A DNA stretch of 64,000 nt from Aphelenchoides besseyi (taxonomy: Eukaryota; Nematoda; Chromadorea; Rhabditida; Aphelenchoididae), in assembly GCA_024699855.1 (NCBI GenBank), contig JAMPIQ010000002.1, forward strand, positions 3,224,001 to 3,288,000, given 5' to 3'. Made by a program: the position numbers and the translations under genes. Under the pieces are notes generated by a model, which made no database searches, was not told the DNA's origin, and saw only the letters and a program-made list of their open reading frames with translations. How positions within the stretch are numbered: the stretch's first letter is position 1; the number at the start of each line of letters is the position of its first letter. Of the stretch, positions 21,780 through 32,484 are shown in pieces.

Positions 21780-22427
21780 ATGTCCCAACAAACTGATGTG
21801 AGTTTTTCCCTTCCCTTCTCTCATTGTTCTCTTCTTGTTGCAGATTGATCGTGCTTACGACTCGGGGGTGGAGTCGGACAACTCGAATGATTCGGGCTAC
21901 GGAAGCCGCAGCCAACTTCGCATCACCAACCAAGGATTCGTCGATGGTCGTCAAACTCCGGAACGTCGTGAACTCGGTCGTCGTTTGGTTCAAGATCGTC
22001 CACGTGATTCCCTAGGTCGTTTCGTCTCAACCAACGGTGCCAGCAAATCGAATGGTCGCAATCGTTCAAAGAGTCGAGCTCAACGTGGTAACAATCGTCG
22101 TGCGTCCACCCAAACTGGGTACGCACGTCGTCGTTCCCGTTCGAACTACAAGTCCAACAACGCACGCGGCCGTTCGAATTATGGCAACCGTTCCGGCAAG
22201 AATCGCTCCAGCAACAACCAAGGAAACAACTCCAGCAACAGCCAAGGAAACAGCTCTCCAACTTGTGAGTTTACTTTCACTTTGACCGATTGCAATCTTC
22301 ACTTTCAGTTGCTGCCTTGGGTCAATTCACAGGACGTTCTCGTTTCTACCTCGACTGTGAAATCAACGGCCAAAACCAACGTTTGGAATGCGAGTTGTGT
22401 GTGCGTCCCCAAGAAAACCAAAATTGA
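21780..22427 (+). CDS. Low-complexity Arg/Ser/Asn-rich protein
   Basis: Three exons (introns about 21798-21842 and 22265-22308) give about 185 residues. After a start rich in Ser and Asp (YDSGVESDNSNDSGYGSRSQ) comes a basic disordered region with SRSN, RRRSRS, GRSNYGNRSG and runs of Asn/Ser/Gln. The C-terminal exon looks folded (FAALGQFTGRSRFYLDCEI) and ends in a CELC pair of cysteines. AATAAA overlaps the region just after the stop. I recognise no family. The composition recalls RNA-binding, phase-separating proteins, but there is no RRM. The TATA box, compact structure and near polyadenylation signal suggest strong expression. Confidence 0.7.
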
Positions 22428-22632
22428 TCTTTCCCTTTGTCCTTTTTCGTATGTCCCCCAATAAACATTTTCTCTGAGATTGCTTCGTCACTCAAAGAAC
22501 CAAAACCAACCGGACTTCAATAACCCAATTAACGGGATTCGAAGAAATAGAATCTCTCTGGCTGAGTTAGGAACTAGTAAGACGGACGTTTATTATTTGG
22601 GCCTGTACAATACGAAGATTATGTTGAGGTGT

Positions 22633-23051
22633 TTAGGGAGTCGCTCCGGAGCTACCTCCGCAAAGGTTGCAAGTTGCTGCACAAAACTGACGTTTGACCG
22701 ATTCATCGTAGAAAGGACTTTCACAGAATCTGTTTCTAAACACACGAATATGAACATCCGATTAGAACAGCACTCACTTTTTCCAGTTTTCGCAGTTGTT
22801 TCCGGTGTCGACACAGTTTCCTCCGGAACATTTGCCACAAGCTCTTTGACATTCGCGAGTCATCAACGCTTCGTAAACTCGGTTGGTGCACAAATTGACG
22901 TTGTCAGCGCAATTTAACGCCGTATCAGTGCAGTTTTGAGCGAACTAAAAGCACCATTTCAGTTCCAATCACTTCAAAGTCAACAAACCACAGATGAGAT
23001 CAACGAAATGATTAGAACGACGAGAAGACAGAAAGTCGAGAAGCCGAACAT
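22633..23051 (-). CDS. Secreted protein with two ShKT domains (A)
   Basis: The ATG at 23051 opens a signal peptide (FGFSTFCLLVVLIISLISS). After an intron the mature part holds two ShKT (SXC) six-cysteine modules: one beginning at NCTDTALNC and ending ACGKC, and one from NCVDTGNNC to TCNLCGG, split by an intron. About 108 residues in total. ShKT modules are common in nematode secreted and cuticle proteins, mainly as protein-binding units; I claim no toxicity. Polyadenylation signal (TTTATT complement) near 22589. It is a paralogue of the next gene and of the one at 31.2 kb. Confidence 0.85.
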
Positions 23052-23116
23052 TTTCGAATACTGAAGTTGAGTGGAATGAAAGCGAATGAATGATTGAAAA
23101 ATCAGTGTGCTTTGCT

Positions 23117-23124
23117 TTATATAT
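23117..23124 (-). promoter_or_regulatory. TATA box of ShKT gene A
   Basis: TATATAAA on the minus strand, 65 bp upstream of the ATG at 23051. Confidence 0.55.
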
Positions 23125-23547
23125 CAAAACATTAGCCATGTTTCGGAAAAAATTTGTGTTCAGCTGTTAAAGTTCATTGTCCTCGAGATCTAATAGTTAG
23201 TAACAAAGAGTTTGGTTCGAAGAACATTGTTCGTATCAGGTTCAGTAGGTTGTCTCAAATCGAACCGAAATACACTACGCAAAACAGACGCTTTGTTCCG
23301 AATTTGAAAATCAGAAAACTTTAGGCTACGAGACACGTTGTTTACTCAGGCGAAGCTAACGATTTGTTTCAAAACTAAACTCCGCATACATGTTTAGCTA
23401 AAACTGTCTCGAATTTATTGAGCGCAAGATCTATGGTTTATTTTAACTAATAATTAACGAAATCGTATGTACAGAAATGCAATAGAAGAGAATCAGAAAG
23501 TGATATGTAGACGGTAATATGCTCTAACATAATTCGCAATGATTGTT
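23125..23547. other. Intergenic region between two ShKT genes
   Basis: AT-rich, no gene or repeat seen. Confidence 0.4.
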
Positions 23548-24277
23548 TTAGTTTTTTGTCTTTCGATTCGACGACTTTTCATCTGAAGTTTGTTGCTCGT
23601 CATTTTCACTGTCCACTGTTGTCAAATTTGGCATCGGGCTTACAACACTTTCAGTTGTTTCTCTCTCTTCGTTTTCTTCGTTAGCATTCTGACGATCATC
23701 TTCATTTCGTTTGGGTTTATCGTCGTCGCAAAGTCGACAGCTCAGACGGCAATAACGTTTTTTGACTTCAGTTGGATAGAATTCTGATTCACAGAAGCCT
23801 AAATTTCAACGGTAAAACCTGTTTGTGGTATATGGATTACCGTTGCGGACAAAATAGAAGCACTGCGGGTGTTGATCCAAACATCGACCACTGTCGTCTT
23901 CATTCTCAGTTTCGGGAATACAATAACCGCAGGTTTTTGCGCAAGTCTTTTCCATTAATGAACGATAGAAGACATCGTTGCAATAAAACGAATTCGGAAG
24001 ACAATTTGTCGCAATGTCTTAAATGAAGTTAATTACAAACTTGAGACATCGATTTTTCACCTCGACATTGTTCTTGATTATCAGGTCCCGCTGGTTTTTG
24101 CGGTATAATCGGCGCTTGTTCAATGCGGCGATTGTCCACAATCAACGGATTGTTGCCGACCGCCTACAAGATCGAATAGAAAGAGCAATTTGAATGAGAA
24201 CTTACGGCAAAGATCGATGAGACCTCAACGAAGAAGACTACAGAGATTAGGGACAGAGACAAACTCAGACGTTTCAT
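23548..24277 (-). CDS. Secreted protein with two ShKT domains and an acidic tail (B)
   Basis: Four exons give about 200 residues. A signal peptide (RLSLSLSLISVVFFVEVSS) is followed by a Pro-rich linker, a first ShKT module (QCRDIATNC to TCGYC), a second (RCLDQHPQC to SCRLCDD) and a 70-residue acidic, Ser/Thr/Asn-rich tail ending in Lys. The first module is interrupted by an intron, as is the second, at positions similar to gene A. The tail is not part of the ShKT family and may be O-glycosylated or disordered. Lies directly upstream of gene A in the same direction, which fits a tandem duplication. Confidence 0.85.
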
Positions 24278-24334
24278 TATCACAGTGCAAAACGATTAGT
24301 CAGAATCGTTGATGTGAAAGTTCAGTTCATTGCT

Positions 24335-24342
24335 CTTTTATA
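24335..24342 (-). promoter_or_regulatory. TATA box of ShKT gene B
   Basis: TATAAAAG on the minus strand, 57 bp upstream of the ATG at 24277. Confidence 0.55.
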
Positions 24343-24889
24343 CTTCAACCACCTGGTCGATTAAGAAACCCACCATTCCCTTAATTTCAATCAAAAACAA
24401 ACAAAACACTCGAGAAAGAACAGCGGGAGTTGTTTGGTTCGTTTTTGGTCAACATGTGCTCGTCTTCCAGTCGCCAATTTGCAACCGAACGATAAGGTGA
24501 AGGTTGAACGCAATGGTTTGCAAAAAGCACGTGTGAATCTTATTCGGAACAACAACTTTGTTTTGATCAAAACCATCGATCACACAGTTTTCGCCTTCAA
24601 GTGTTTATTCAGCTTTCAATACTAGTCATCATAAATTAAACGAAACATCAAAACGAAGAGAACTTTGATCAAAATGATTTAAACTTTAAAACGGAAATTA
24701 CAAAATGGTGCTCATTCAAAGTAGTTCTTTACGGAGATGAGTAACAATCGACTGATTGATGGTTAATGACATTACTTTTTTAACTTTACAAATTGTGATC
24801 AGATGATTTGAACTGCACTTCTTGAAATTGTTTCATACAAAAACTAGTCAACGGAATCCATGTCGAATTTATTATTCACAACAATCCTT
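24343..24889. other. Intergenic region
   Basis: No gene seen. A short plus-strand ORF around 24434-24625 has no splice or family support. Confidence 0.4.
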
Positions 24890-26512
24890 TTATCGATCAT
24901 TGAAGAGAGAATTTACCTGTAAAAACGGACTTAAACGCGAAGTAGCTACAAGCTCACTTACCGACAGCTGGCTTTTGCGTCTACTTCTCATCGACGTTGT
25001 TTCGCACTTTTCAAATCTCAAATCCGACAATCTAAACGATAGTATGAGCTTTTTACTTCTTTTATCGAACTACTTACAGCAACTGAAAACGGTAGAATCT
25101 TTGAACATGTTCTGGTGGTTGATCGTATTTCTCAAGCACACGTTTAGTGACAACAATCAACTCGTTCTGTTCGACAGGATCTTCGGATTTTGCCACAATA
25201 AGAGAGCAGATCGGATCTACGATTTCAAGTTGAGTGTCACGCCATTTCCACTGTTTCGTACTCATTGCATAAACTTTTTGCTGCCCATGTAGACGCATTG
25301 CAATCACGAAAACATCGGTTAACCAAGTCCACGTGAAATGGCCGCCAGTCAGCACCTCAAATGTAGAATGTAAAAAGTGAAATTGTGACACGGAAGCTTA
25401 CCGTTTCGTCAAATAGTTCTTGTATTGCAAATTGAAAACTAGAAGATATCAAATGTGTTCGCTTTTCTTTAGTTTTCAATGAGAACTCCACACACTCGTT
25501 TAAGTTCAGTTGCTGTCTCCGACCGATGGTACGCATTGTGAACCCGAAAATCGAATCACCGTTCATTCCCATACAAAATAAGTCCAACGGCATTGAATTT
25601 TCGATCTCCACTTTCAGTCGTCCGTTTTGAATGCGAAAACAAACGTAAAGTTGATTGGCATCCCGAAAGAATCCGTAGGTTTGCGTTGAATTCCCATTCA
25701 ATTTAGTTGATGATGTGAAGCAGTGAAATTCGACAAATTTGTTTCGTAGATGGTATAAGAAAGCAAAGTCGTTGACCTTCAGTAGTCCGTTCTCCGTATC
25801 CACCGCTGCATAAACGAGCAGTGGGGCTTTGACTTGCTCAGTTAAAATGAAGAGTATCAAATTGGTTTCATCGATGACGTGAATATCTTGAACATGAAAA
25901 AGTTCACTGTTTGAAATAAGAGCGAGATCGATTTTCAATTCTCTAAAATTTTCCAAAAGTCAAAAGCGTGTGAGAAGAAACCTACAAAGCTTGCCCATCT
26001 AGAACATCTACAATCCACAACAAATCTTGGTCCCACATCAACACCGAATGCCCAAATGGGTCCAAAGTTCGTACACCGAATCTGCAGCATTCTTCTTCGG
26101 TGACAACCGCCGAGAGATGCGCGGAAATAAGCTCCACGAATTTCGTTGTTCCTAATTTGTTCAACGTTGCTAAAAGATCTGTGGGCAATCCGACGTCCAG
26201 AATATCGAAAGCCGAGTAGCATTGTCGAACAAAAAGTAGCGAAACCTCGGTCGTCAAGTCGAACTCTTTGGAGATTCGTTGAGTCGCTTCTTCGATGGTT
26301 CGTCCATTCCTATATTCGTCGATTAAAACGGCACGCATTTTAAGTCCGATCGGAGTTTTAGACACCATGCTGTTCTGCCACGACAAGTGAGTTTGATCGC
26401 AGATAAGGACGCGTATATAAGGAAAAACTTGCGCTGCGAGGGGTGTTTGTTCTGATTCTCCGAGGGCACAATTGCGCAATATCATCATTGGCGTTGTTTT
26501 TAGCTTTGGCAT
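24890..26512 (-). CDS. Orphan protein of about 480 residues
   Basis: Five exons with canonical introns run from the ATG at 26512 to TAA at 24890, and AATAAA lies just after. The N-terminal 170 residues look helical (GLKMRAVLIDEYRNGRTIEE, ATQRISKEFDL). The middle 250 residues alternate short strands (LLWIVDVLDGQALELKIDLA, NQLYVCFRIQNGRLKVEIEN, DVFVIAMRLHGQQKVYAM), which suggests a beta-propeller or other all-beta fold. The C end is basic (MRSRRKSQLS). I recognise no named domain and no catalytic motif. The even intron phases and absence of stops in four coding exons make it a solid gene model. Confidence 0.7.
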
Positions 26513-27228
26513 TTGTTCAAATAATCGCCGAGATCTACGTAATCCTCAGCGTCAAATAATAAAGCGTTGCACTAACCACTTTTAATGTGTTTGCGCTTTT
26601 TTCTGAAGTTTATCAAATGGAGATGAGTGTTTAATAGTTTTTTACATAATCAACTGCTAAATTACTGGCACTAAAGTTGAAATATTTCATCAAATAGTTG
26701 TGGTGTAAATTTCAAGAAAACACTTTAAACAAAGAAACTTCTTTATAATGTCAAATTATCACTGGAAACATAGCAGTTAAGTACTTAGAGTTTGATCTTG
26801 GTAGAATAATTTGGTTTTCAACTCGATGGTTGTGAGCTTCGTACTGTTTGTTCGCTTGAACGTCAACAGTCTATTCTAAACTTTGCTTCATCTCAGTGGG
26901 CACTGTGGTTCAACTTTGTATGCCCTTTGCATTACGTTGCAAATATAAGTCGCAGATAATGCAATCAAATGAAAGAGTATAATAGTCGACCCAGCAACCC
27001 GGTTGACAAATTGAAAGATCAGAAGTCGTGAATAAACTAGAGACACTGTAGCATAATGCAGAAGTGCGAGTCCAACTATTTTGTATTTCTAATTTGAAGA
27101 TTACATGACAGAATACTTTCGAGTGTTCAATTAGGGAATGTGATGCCAAAAAATTGAGTTAATGGGTGTGTTATTAGATTTCTACGTAAGAAAGTCAACA
27201 GAAGATTGAAAGCAGTTAGTTTGCTGAG
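26513..27228. other. Intergenic region between divergent genes
   Basis: AT-rich. No gene or repeat seen; probable shared promoter region. Confidence 0.4.
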
Positions 27229-28322
27229 ATGGTTTGGGACTTGGTAACTGTTCAATTTGTAAGCGATATGACCGCTTGTGTGCTGGGAATGATCTTTAAT
27301 TCGCGTCTTATTGTTGCCATTTTCAAAGCCACCGATCAGAATCTCCGCTCCTACTCGTATCTCCTGTTAGCAAGTGCTTTGTTCAATCTGTTCTTTTCGA
27401 TAGTCGCGTTCTGTACTTTGCATGTGAGTTTGATCCCTCCCGTCGAATTAATTGTTTTGTTTCAGCAACTGTTAAGTGTTTCTGGAGTTCTGGTGATCAC
27501 GAGTCACGGATTCGTTGAGCGATTTCTATTTCCGCATGTTGGTTCTTTGCTAATGATTCCTCACGTCTTTGCTAGCAACCACGGGCTTCTGATCCTCGTC
27601 GTTCAATACAAATATCGCTATCGGATAGTGAGTGGGTAGGTGGTGGCTGGGAAGCTGTTGATTGGTTTGTTTTCAGTGGAGACGCGTCAGTGAGTGTGTT
27701 GATTCGGGACTTGAGTGTGACGTGTGGACTCGGATGGCTGATGGCTTTCATGGCGTGGTGAGGAACTTTAATATCCGGCAGACGAGGTCGGGAGTATTAT
27801 TTGGCGGCAGTGAATAGTCAGACGTTCTACAAACGCACTGAGGAGTTTTATTTGTACGTCTCGGATCATCAGGACTGGATTATTGCTGTCTATTTCAAGT
27901 CGTCGTTTTGGTTTACGTACATTTGCTTTGATGTTTCGATCTTCTATGCTTTGAAATCGTATCTTTATGTTCGCTCCAACGGCTCGATGAGAAACTCACG
28001 GGCCGAACAAATGCAGTCGCAGTTCACAAGATCGTTGATTGTCCAAACAGTCAACACGAGTATTTTTGCTCTGATTCCCCTCTCTTTCTCCTTGATACCA
28101 ATGCAATTCAGCAACGACTTCCAACTGCACGGCTTTATGATCATCATTATGATCTCGTGGCTTTCTACTGCTAATGCCATTTTTACTCTTAGTATCGTCC
28201 GTTCCTACAAAATCTACTTTTTGAAGCTCGTCGGGTTAAAGCGTTTTCTTGGTGCAAGTGTGACTGACGAATCGAATAGAACCTTCAACGCCGACACGCG
28301 CACTATTTTCTTTCAAGTCTAG
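27229..28322 (+). CDS. Srd-like chemoreceptor (7TM), with one in-frame stop
   Basis: Three exons (introns about 27425-27465 and 27637-27676) give about 335 residues with seven hydrophobic segments. TM1 is followed by the serpentine signature LRSYSYLLLASALFN; TM3 has SHGFVERFLFP; TM5-TM7 read FALIPLSFSLIPMQF and MISWLSTANAIFTLSIVRSY. This matches the Srd/Str group and aligns with the receptor at 35.3-36.9 kb. A TGA at 27759-27761 falls after TM4 (FMAW then GTLISGRRGREYYLA), while the aligned segment of the second receptor is open (GDEYYIRLL). No splice choice I can find removes the stop. AATAAA lies near 28380. Confidence 0.8.
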
Positions 28323-28500
28323 TCGACAAAACCTTAATCCCGTGCATCTCTTCTGAATCAAATTGTATTCGTTTAACAACAAATAAAGATGTATAGTCCA
28401 AGCAGAAGTCTTTTGAGAGGAATACTTTCGGTCAAAAGGCCAAGAAGCAACCAATCTCTCGAGCTCTTGGATTCCGAATTTCCATTGAAATTGAACAAAA

Positions 28501-29529
28501 ATGGCAAAAGGAAAACGAAAGTAAGTGATCCAAATGCCCTATGACTATTCGAAACTTTCAGGCACACGTTCTCGACTCAGAACGATGGAACGACTGTCGA
28601 AGAGGACACGGACGATGTTTACGATGAAGTCGATCGACATCACAACTCTCTGGATGCCGATTTGGTTGTGGATTCGAACAGACGACGTCGGATAACTCGA
28701 CAGCACGAACTGATGCCAATCGTTCAACAACTCAGCGATTCGGAAGTTTACGATCAAGAAGAAGAAAATGAAGTTGAACGCGAGGAAGGTGAGTGTTTTC
28801 TTTGTTTTCTATTTTCTGTCTGAACATTTCAGCTCTGCCGAACGCCAATGAATGGGGCAAGAAGCGGAAGATGTTCTACGTGGATTCGACTACGAAGATT
28901 CGTGAGGACGGTTTTCTGAACGACGAAGAGCAAGAAGCGTTGGAGCTGGAAGAAGAGGACGCAATTCGTCGACAACGGAGATCTGATTTGAGTCACTCGT
29001 TTGTGAACATAAACAAACTCAGTGCTCTGGTCGAGAACTCTGACGAGGAAGCAGAAGTTCCGAAAACAATCGAATTCGCCGATAATGTCCAGTCAACGGT
29101 CAAGACTCTCGAACAACTTCGACAACAGAACTCAAAACCGGTAGTCAAACCGACGGTCAAATCAATTCAAAAGCCAACGATTGTGGAATCGAAACGACCG
29201 GAAATCAGCGATCACATCGAAGGCTGGGAAACAACCGATGAGGAAGAGAACGTGGAGGAAGTGGACAGAAGAGAAATCAACTACGAGGTTCGTTGGCTCT
29301 ATTGCTATCACTTAGTTAGTGTTTTCAGATGGAAAAGAACAAGGGAATCAAACTGAAGAAACGAAAGAAGGGAACCGAACACTCGCGAATCAAACGTCGA
29401 CATCAATACCAAAAAGCACTCATCAAACGACGATCCCAAGTACCGGATGTGAAACGCGAACTGACCAAGTACAGCGGTGAAACTCGTGGAATTCGTGCAT
29501 CGACAGTTCGAAGTATTCCACTAAGATGA
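28501..29529 (+). CDS. Sas10/UTP3 family nucleolar protein
   Basis: Four exons from the ATG at 28501 give about 298 residues. An acidic N-terminal half (DDVYDEVDRH, EEENEVEREE) is followed by NEWGKKRKMFYVDSTTKI and an acidic stretch (DEEQEALELEEEDAIRRQ). The last exon is the conserved Sas10 C-terminal domain: RREINYE, MEKNKGIKLKKRKK, then YSGETRGIRASTVRSI before the stop. UTP3/Sas10 is part of the small-subunit processome and is needed for 18S rRNA maturation. The central Sas10/Utp3/C1D helical domain of the family, normally between these parts, is not recognisable, and the protein is shorter than usual family members. Confidence 0.88.
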
Positions 29530-29652
29530 CCATTTAGTTGTTTTTGTTGATTTTATTGTTGAAGATTAAACTTATTGACTTGTTTATTTACAACTAAATG
29601 CTTTCTTGACAATTTGGATTTTTGAACGAGTAACCAGAAATGTGATTGACCG

Positions 29653-30838
29653 TTATGCTTGTAAGCTGCGTGCCCTTCGTTTTGCAGTACGATTACTTCC
29701 ACTTTTCAAATCGTAAACTTTTGTCTTAGAACTAAAACTAAAGAACTCGTGTCTTATTTGTTTCGAGCACAAAAGCGACCATAACCCTGGCAGAAGCAAC
29801 ACGCTTTCCATTAACAAGATGCCTAGTGCGCAAATCTTTTCAATGGTTTCGGAATGGTCGATATAAAAAGAAGTATAGTAATCGAAAACCTGCAATTTGC
29901 TTGATATTCAATTTGACACTGTAAACTAACATAATCCAGTTCCCAGAGCAATGGAACTATAGTATCAAGAAGGCAAATCAAAATCAACGAAAATCTGTGA
30001 GATTGACTGTTGTTGTTTCGTGCAGTTGAAGAGGTCCAATGACGCACAAATAAGCAGATTGTCAAACCGTTAACCAGCAGACTGGAGATGACGAGCGTGA
30101 TTCCAACAAAGAATGCAATTTGATTGTAGTCGATCTAAATAAAATGGAAATCTCATTATCATTTCTGTGCTGTTTACACATTTCCCTTCCACACTTTCGA
30201 TGTTCACAGTAAAATAATCCAGAAGGTCATTATTGTTCAAACACGTTGAGTAAAAAGAAGACTTCAAGTAGAAGACTTGACAAAATACGAGCGACGGGAC
30301 GACAAACGTGAACACACATAAGTACGGGAATAAGGTGTTCCATACCTGAAATCAAAATATTGAATGATCACGAGAACATTTGCGTACTCGTTCGTAGTTT
30401 AGAACCAAAATAAAAGCACTCAACCGATTCAAAGACAAAAAGAATTGGGCCAAGTTCAATCCGAGAGAAAACGCGAATAAGAAGAAAGACAAAGCTGCTT
30501 TCCATTGGGCGGGCTGGTGATAGCTATAATCTCCGATTCCAAAATACGCCAAGAACAATGCGCCTTTTTTCAACATATGAAATACATGAATTCCACAGGC
30601 CTAAAACGTGATCAGTAATTGCTCAGTTACTAATTGATACCATGACGCCATTTAACGTGAAGAGCTTGTAGAAAGCGTTTGAAAAGTGTTTTGAACGAGT
30701 CATAAATACATACATCAATCGGATGTAAATTCCCAACAGAGCGGTTGAAATCAGAGCTCCAACAAGCTCACGAAGCAGAATCTTATTAATGTACTTGGGA
30801 TCCGTCTTACAAAATACATGCGAATTCGACGTCCACAT
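29653..30838 (-). CDS. Srg-like chemoreceptor (7TM)
   Basis: Five exons with 40-43 bp introns give about 340 residues starting at the ATG at 30838. TM1 is followed by HFSNAFYKLFTLNGV, TM3 by LSLNRLSAFILVLNYERVW, and the second extracellular loop has a Cys pair. TM5-TM7 read FFVGITLVISSLLVNGL, RFSLILICLLDTIVPLLW and ILLMESVLLLPGLWSLL, ending LCSKQIRHEFFSF, all typical of the Srg family of nematode chemosensory GPCRs. The frame has no lesion. It converges on the Sas10 gene. Confidence 0.85.
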
Positions 30839-31219
30839 TTTGAAGACTAAGCCACGAATACGTGTCTAAACGTTTATAAGCAAGTTTTCAGAGAGATCAT
30901 TGGTATTTTTTAATCAAATTGTCGATTGAGCTCATTAGCGTAGAAGCTCGCACATGACAATAACTCAATCGACTTTAAGAACCTGCTTCGTTTCCTTAAA
31001 AGACATCGTGGGTTTATGCATCGCGAGAAGTTTCGAGTTATGAGCTCATGGTTCTTAATCAAATTCACAGGTGATAGACGAAAATTTGCGGCGGTAATTG
31101 GATCGTATTAAAATTGAAGAGAACCGACAGCTGGGTAAACAAAAACTCTTTAGATTCTTCGGAACAGTTACTAAAACTCAATTGTCCGTTCTACCAATAA
31201 AGACGTTGTTTAAAGTTCA
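30839..31219. other. Intergenic region
   Basis: No gene or repeat seen. Confidence 0.4.
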
Positions 31220-31584
31220 TCAAAAATTGCAGAGAGAACAACGACGTGCACAATAGAACCTTTTTGTGGACTCTTTATAGAGCGGAGAAGCACAGAAGTT
31301 CTTCGAGTCCCAAAGTCGACACTGACGATCGTCTTTATTCATGCATCTACTCAACGACAACTGACAGTATCCACAGGTTAGTTTGCACCTGAAAAAGAGA
31401 TATGTTCGTTTGTTTCGGTCAATTACCAAAGTTTCATGGATTTGACGAGATGATGAGTGGTACATTGATCTCTCAGTTGGCGGCAGTTTGTCGCTCTGTC
31501 AAAACATTTCTTTGTGCTGTCCGCGACGGTCAATTGAACTAATAGCAATAATGGTAGAAGAGAAACGATTGCTCGTACTAGCAT
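31220..31584 (-). CDS. Secreted protein with two ShKT domains (C)
   Basis: Two exons from the ATG at 31584 give about 108 residues. A signal peptide (RAIVSLLPLLLLVQLTVA) is followed by two six-cysteine ShKT modules: CFDRATNC to LTCGYC, and RCMNKDDRQC to RRCSLCNF. The intron again cuts the first module before its last three cysteines. It is related to the ShKT genes at 22.6 and 23.5 kb and probably arose from the same family expansion, now separated by seven kilobases of unrelated genes. Confidence 0.85.
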
Positions 31585-32484
31585 AATAGTCACGATATAT
31601 GCCCGGACAAAAAGCCACGGCTAAATAGGTGAGAACTCGAAATAAAAGCGATTTTGTTTGGTTTTATAGGAACCGACTTCAAAGTCGAGCCGGATATTCG
31701 CAGTCCAAACAAAACGTCTCTTTTGTCGACATTAACCTCTTCATTATCGAATCGCATTTGTTTGTGTTTGGACAGATGGCGCCTGGTTATTGCAATGTAA
31801 TTTTCGGAGTTTGTTCATGCTTTTACGGTGTAGAACAATCCAGTTAACGGACCCAATAATCACGTTTCACAATCTCCGTTCTTTCGTTGAGCATTTTGCA
31901 AAGAAAAGAAGACAATTGCAAAGTTATAGCAACGTTACAGGAATTGTGTTTGTACAAGTGGATTGTAATGTAAACCTGAGCTCCTTTTAGTGACTAGATT
32001 CTTTGCAGTTTGTGGTTATCTGATCGTCCACAATCAAACCGACTGCTTTCGTCTGCTACCGATCACAAACACGTCTGTACTTTATTGTCGAGCGAAATAA
32101 AAAGCCGAAAGGGCGACGAGTGCATTGGAGTGCGTGTTTTTCGGACGACTGACAATCACGTGTCTAAAAAGCCAACCGGCCAAGTGAGTTTTCCGAAGAA
32201 ACCGACGATTTTCTCGGTTCTTTATGTAGTTATCGGTTCATCAACTTCTTTGTGCGTTTCATTTACATGCAACTGAATTATCAGTTCAAAGTTCATGTTG
32301 GTCGGGAGAAAGTTGCTTTCATAGAAAGGTTCTTCTTTCGAGTTCCATTGCACCTTTAAGTGTGTGGCTTTTACCGCTCTTCTTATAAACGCGTAGAACG
32401 AAATTTGTGTTCGTAAACAACCCGCTGGTTCACGACATTTTTCACGATTGCAATTGGAATTTTGATTTTGTGTTTTTAGTTGCA
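31585..32484. other. Intergenic region 5' of the acyltransferase gene
   Basis: No gene supported. ORFs here are short and lack splice context. TGTTTTTAG at 32470-32479, just before the next start codon, is a likely trans-splice acceptor. Confidence 0.4.
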
